Source: JARRKU01 sp050288425 (GTDB lineage Bacteria; Desulfobacterota; Desulfobacteria; Desulfobacterales; Desulfosarcinaceae). Taken from it: a stretch of 64,000 bases of DNA. The first letter of the stretch is position 1, and each line of letters starts with the position of its first letter. The stretch is taken from positions 1 to 64,000 of the forward strand of contig JBNKDU010000096.1 in the NCBI GenBank assembly GCA_050288425.1. The letters are read 5' to 3'. A program made the translations under genes and the position numbers. The notes beneath the pieces are model-generated. The model saw nothing but the letters and a program-made list of their open reading frames with translations, had not been told where the DNA came from and did no database searches. Positions 61,520-64,000 of the stretch are shown here, in pieces.

Positions 61520-63025
61520 TCAGGGCGTGTTGGAATGCCGGAAGTGGCGGGCCCGGTCCACCAACGCGGGAGCCCATTGGGGGGTGCCGAGGGCGTGGAC
61601 ATGGGTATAGGTGGCCAGCACGTTTTTGTAGCACAGGCCGTCACGGCCCTGGTCGATTCCGCTGCCGCGTTGCATGGCAAATGACGTGGAATCACCCAAG
61701 TCACCCAGGACCTTGACCGTGGAGTAGTGGAATTCATGCCCTTTGATTCGATCGCCGACAGTGTAATAGGGATTTTCACGGTCCACGGTCAGGATCGTGT
61801 ATCCGTGTCCCTGGGGCCGCTTGGAAAAACCAAAGGAGATGGGCAGCACACCGGCCATGGCATAGGTATTTGCGTCGATGACCAATTCGGTTCCCAGATA
61901 GATCAGCCCTCCGCATTCCGCATAAATGGGCAGGCCTTTGTCCGCCAGGGACTTGATTTGATGGCGGTACACCTCGTTTTGATCCAATTGGGCGGCATGG
62001 GTTTCGGGAAACCCACCGCCGATATAAAGCGCATCTACCTGAGGCAGCTCCGAGTCGCTCAAGGGGCTGGTAAATATCAATTGGGCGCCAGAACTCTCGA
62101 GTGCCTCCAGGTTCTCGGGATAGTAGAACTGGAAGGCCGAGTCGCGCAATACACCGATGCGCGGCCGGTGGCTTGCCGGTGAAGGCGGTTTGGGCATCAG
62201 CGCCTGCATGGAAATGGCCGGCTCCTTCCGGACGGGTGTTTCCCGGTCCTCTGGCGCCCTTTTATCGCTGGCCTCCTTGAACCGGATGTCGCTACACACC
62301 TGGGGCTCGCGCGCTTCCGGAACCCATCGATAGTTGCCGGAGGCCACCTGCCGCAAGGCTTCCAGGTCGACATACTTTTCGGCCAGTCCGCCGATGAAGG
62401 CAATGGCCTCGTGGGCCCATTCATGCTCATAGGTCGGCACCAGACCCATATGGCGCTCGGGAAAGCGCTGGGTGCGTTGTTTGGGCAAGGCCCCCAGCAC
62501 CGGGATCCCGCAATGATATTCGATGCTGTCTCGCAGGATTCGTTCGTGCCGCGGTCCGGCCACGCGGTTGAGCAGCACGCCCGCGAGCCTGAGGCCTGGA
62601 TCGAATTGGGTACAGCCGGTGACCACCGCCGCCATGGTGCGCGTGGTCTTGGTACCGTCGATACAGAGAATCAGCGGCAGATCCAGCAGTTTGGCCAGTT
62701 CGGCCGTGCTGGTTTCGCCGCCGGTGTCGATGCAGTCGTACAAACCGCGGTTGCCTTCGATCACGGAGATCTCAGCATCCCGGGAATGGTCCTGATATGA
62801 TTGGGTAATGATCGCGGGCTCGATGAGAAAGGTGTCCAGATTATAGCAATGCCGGCCGGCGGCCAGGGCCAGCCATCCGGCATCGATATAATCTGGACCT
62901 TTTTTGAAAGGCGCGACCGAAACGCCTTGTCGGCACAGGGACGCGATGATCCCCACCGAGAAGATGGTCTTTCCCGAACCGCCGCGCAGGGCGGCAATGA
63001 CAATGCCGGGTGATCCATTGTCCAT
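61520..63025 (-). CDS. cbiA: Cobyrinate/hydrogenobyrinate a,c-diamide synthase-like protein
   Basis: A 501-residue glutamine amidotransferase of the CobB/CbiA class. Residues 1-240 form the dethiobiotin-synthetase-like ATPase (AALRGGSGKTIFSVGI P-loop; FKKGPDYIDAGW). Residues 300-490 form the class I glutaminase, whose nucleophile is the Cys in IYAECGGLIYL; GGGFPETHAAQL precedes it. In sulfate reducers the gene directly follows dsrD, and it has been proposed to amidate sirohaem. GCGAAG precedes the ATG. It may instead serve cobalamin synthesis, which the mutase and MeaB need. Confidence 0.93.
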   Translation of the reverse strand: MDNGSPGIVIAALRGGSGKTIFSVGIIASLCRQGVSVAPFKKGPDYIDAGWLALAAGRHCYNLDTFLIEPAIITQSYQDHSRDAEISVIEGNRGLYDCIDTGGETSTAELAKLLDLPLILCIDGTKTTRTMAAVVTGCTQFDPGLRLAGVLLNRVAGPRHERILRDSIEYHCGIPVLGALPKQRTQRFPERHMGLVPTYEHEWAHEAIAFIGGLAEKYVDLEALRQVASGNYRWVPEAREPQVCSDIRFKEASDKRAPEDRETPVRKEPAISMQALMPKPPSPASHRPRIGVLRDSAFQFYYPENLEALESSGAQLIFTSPLSDSELPQVDALYIGGGFPETHAAQLDQNEVYRHQIKSLADKGLPIYAECGGLIYLGTELVIDANTYAMAGVLPISFGFSKRPQGHGYTILTVDRENPYYTVGDRIKGHEFHYSTVKVLGDLGDSTSFAMQRGSGIDQGRDGLCYKNVLATYTHVHALGTPQWAPALVDRARHFRHSNTP

Positions 63026-63090
63026 CTTCGCTGTTCCGGGCGGTCTCAAAGATCTAGTTCAAATCATCTGCGAGTTGCCGAATCGAAGAT

Positions 63091-63336
63091 CTAATCTTCG
63101 CCTTCGGCTGCAGCCTGCTTGCCGGTCCCCGGCAGTCCGTACATGGAGGTGCTGCCGCTGGACCAATACTCCAAAACCCCTTCGGTGACCATCTGATTGA
63201 CGTATTTCTTGGCCTCACGGGGTTTGGTTTCCAGGATCTTGGCCAGATCATTGAAGTAGAACTTGGATTTGGTCTTGAGTTTCTTGGTCAATCCGGTGAC
63301 GATTCTTTCCTTAGCCTCTTCGTAATCCATTGCCAT
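63091..63336 (-). CDS. dsrD: Dissimilatory sulfite reductase-associated protein DsrD
   Basis: An 81-residue small winged-helix protein. AKERIVTGLTKKLKTKSKFYF and LAKILETKPREAKKYVNQMV with EGVLEYWSSGSTSMYGLPG match DsrD, an allosteric activator of DsrAB in sulfate reducers. Its presence marks reductive rather than sulfur-oxidising Dsr. AAAGGG precedes the ATG. It follows dsrB after a perfect hairpin. Confidence 0.97.
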   Translation of the reverse strand: MAMDYEEAKERIVTGLTKKLKTKSKFYFNDLAKILETKPREAKKYVNQMVTEGVLEYWSSGSTSMYGLPGTGKQAAAEGED

Positions 63337-63357
63337 GTAGCTACCCTTTCGTGTGCG

Positions 63358-63383
63358 GCGGAGGGCCGCTGGCGGCCCTCCGC
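63358..63383 (-). other. Perfect hairpin between dsrB and dsrD
   Basis: GCGGAGGGCCGC (63358-63369) and GCGGCCCTCCGC (63372-63383) form a 12-pair stem with a two-base loop. It has no U tract, so it more likely stabilises the dsrAB mRNA 3' end or causes partial attenuation that lowers dsrD relative to dsrAB. Confidence 0.75.
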
Positions 63384-63400
63384 TCGCGAATATCATCCTT

Positions 63401-64000
63401 TTAGAACTTGAACTGCGTGGTCTGGCGCCAGGTGTAGTAGGCCGGATCACGGAAGTCATCGATGAGATGATGGGTAAACGGCAGTTCGGTTCTTTCGAAG
63501 AACCGCTCCCAGCCGATACGCTCGGCCCATTCGCCCAGACGCTCGTATTTGTTTGCCTCGGCGGCATAGACGTCGACGATCTTATGGATGGTATCGACGG
63601 TCTGCTCCCAGCGCGGGGCTTCGTTGGGCAGGAAGGCCACAACGACCTTGGAGAACTTGGGCGCGCTGATGCGGTTGGACACTTTGCCGCCGGCCATGAT
63701 GACGATACCGTCGCCTTCCTTGTCCGCCAGGGGCAGGGAGGGACACATGGTGTAGCAATTGCCGCAGAACATGCACCGGTCGGTATTGATGGCCACGGAG
63801 TTCACTTTTTCCCCCTTGACCTCGACCTTGGTCGGCTTGATGGCTGCGGTGGGGCAGGCGGCGATGGCCAACGGGATTTCGCACATCTTGTCCAGATATT
63901 CATGGTCCAGCATGGGCGGTTTGCGGTGGTAGCCCAGGATGGCGATATCGGAACAGTGAACGGCACCACACATGTTCAGGCAACAGGCCAGTGAAATCTT
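63401..64000 (-). CDS. dsrB: Dissimilatory sulfite reductase subunit beta, C-terminal 199 residues
   Basis: The 5' part lies beyond the window; the frame is open to base 64000. DsrB with DsrA reduces sulfite in the cytoplasm, the terminal step of sulfate respiration. ACCLNMCGAVHCSD carries cysteines of the sirohaem-[4Fe-4S] site. The inserted ferredoxin domain shows CPTAAI and CMFCGNCYTMCPS. The C-terminal TTQFKF is complete. It is followed by dsrD and cbiA. Confidence 0.97.
   Translation of the reverse strand, partial: KISLACCLNMCGAVHCSDIAILGYHRKPPMLDHEYLDKMCEIPLAIAACPTAAIKPTKVEVKGEKVNSVAINTDRCMFCGNCYTMCPSLPLADKEGDGIVIMAGGKVSNRISAPKFSKVVVAFLPNEAPRWEQTVDTIHKIVDVYAAEANKYERLGEWAERIGWERFFERTELPFTHHLIDDFRDPAYYTWRQTTQFKF

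Overview
The window looks like chromosomal DNA from a Gram-negative sulfate-reducing bacterium of the Desulfobacterota, probably of the Desulfosarcina/Desulfobacteraceae type. That placement is an inference from gene content. The right edge holds the 3' end of dsrB followed by dsrD and cbiA, the order typical of sulfate reducers. The window also carries a methylmalonyl-CoA module with a biotin-fused carboxyltransferase, an ETF pair, nickel uptake and hydrogenase maturation genes, a porin and a polyhydroxyalkanoate (PHA) cluster. The DNA is GC-rich and densely coding, with no insertion sequence, prophage or CRISPR array.

Layout. 0-4 kb (+): gltX, then a lipoprotein, an ECF sigma factor, a membrane protein and an exported Gly-rich protein. 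The lipoprotein and the membrane protein share an AMPK/CBM48-type glycogen-binding-like domain. 4.1-6.5 kb: a small exported repeat protein (-), then tRNA-Gln(CUG) and glnS (+). 6.8-8.5 kb (-): two small coupled genes and a Memo-family gene. 8.6-10.6 kb (+): nifU and nifS. 11.2-15.3 kb (+): a PilZ/zinc-ribbon protein, a KAS III-like enzyme, an acyl carrier protein, PhaC and a coiled-coil phasin-like protein, closed by a strong terminator. 15.5-16.7 kb (-): hypB and hypA. 16.9-27.6 kb (-): sucCD, carboxyltransferase, carboxylase beta, meaB, methylmalonyl-CoA mutase, a TetR regulator and the epimerase. 27.8-32.4 kb (-): an aminotransferase that has lost its PLP lysine, a Nfu protein, tgt and queA separated by two broken copies of a four-helix-bundle gene, and a DUF2065 protein.

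32.6-44.5 kb: gatB (+); then on the minus strand an FG-GAP repeat protein, a porin, mutL, gatA, gatC, a SPOR protein and argS, with two small unknown genes inside the gat-mutL run. 44.9-47.8 kb (+): a NikKMLQ-type nickel/cobalt transporter without its ATPase. 47.8-64 kb (-): a DUF5658 membrane protein, tRNA-Val(GAC), pgsA, an exported protein, a polyprenyl synthase, rimO, etfA, etfB, an unknown protein, trxB, rpsA, a two-CW protein, gdhA, a monooxygenase-like protein, cbiA, dsrD and partial dsrB.

How the genes fit together. Propionyl-CoA, or succinate in the reverse direction, is handled by the carboxyltransferase, epimerase, B12-dependent mutase with its MeaB chaperone, and succinyl-CoA synthetase. 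EtfAB carries electrons from acyl-CoA oxidation, Dsr is the terminal sulfite reductase, NikKMLQ with HypAB supplies nickel to hydrogenase, and NifUS and Nfu supply Fe-S clusters. The less ordinary parts are the ECF sigma/carbohydrate-binding operon, the PilZ-KAS III-ACP-PhaC cluster, the Lys-to-Asn aminotransferase and the decaying duplication between queA and tgt.
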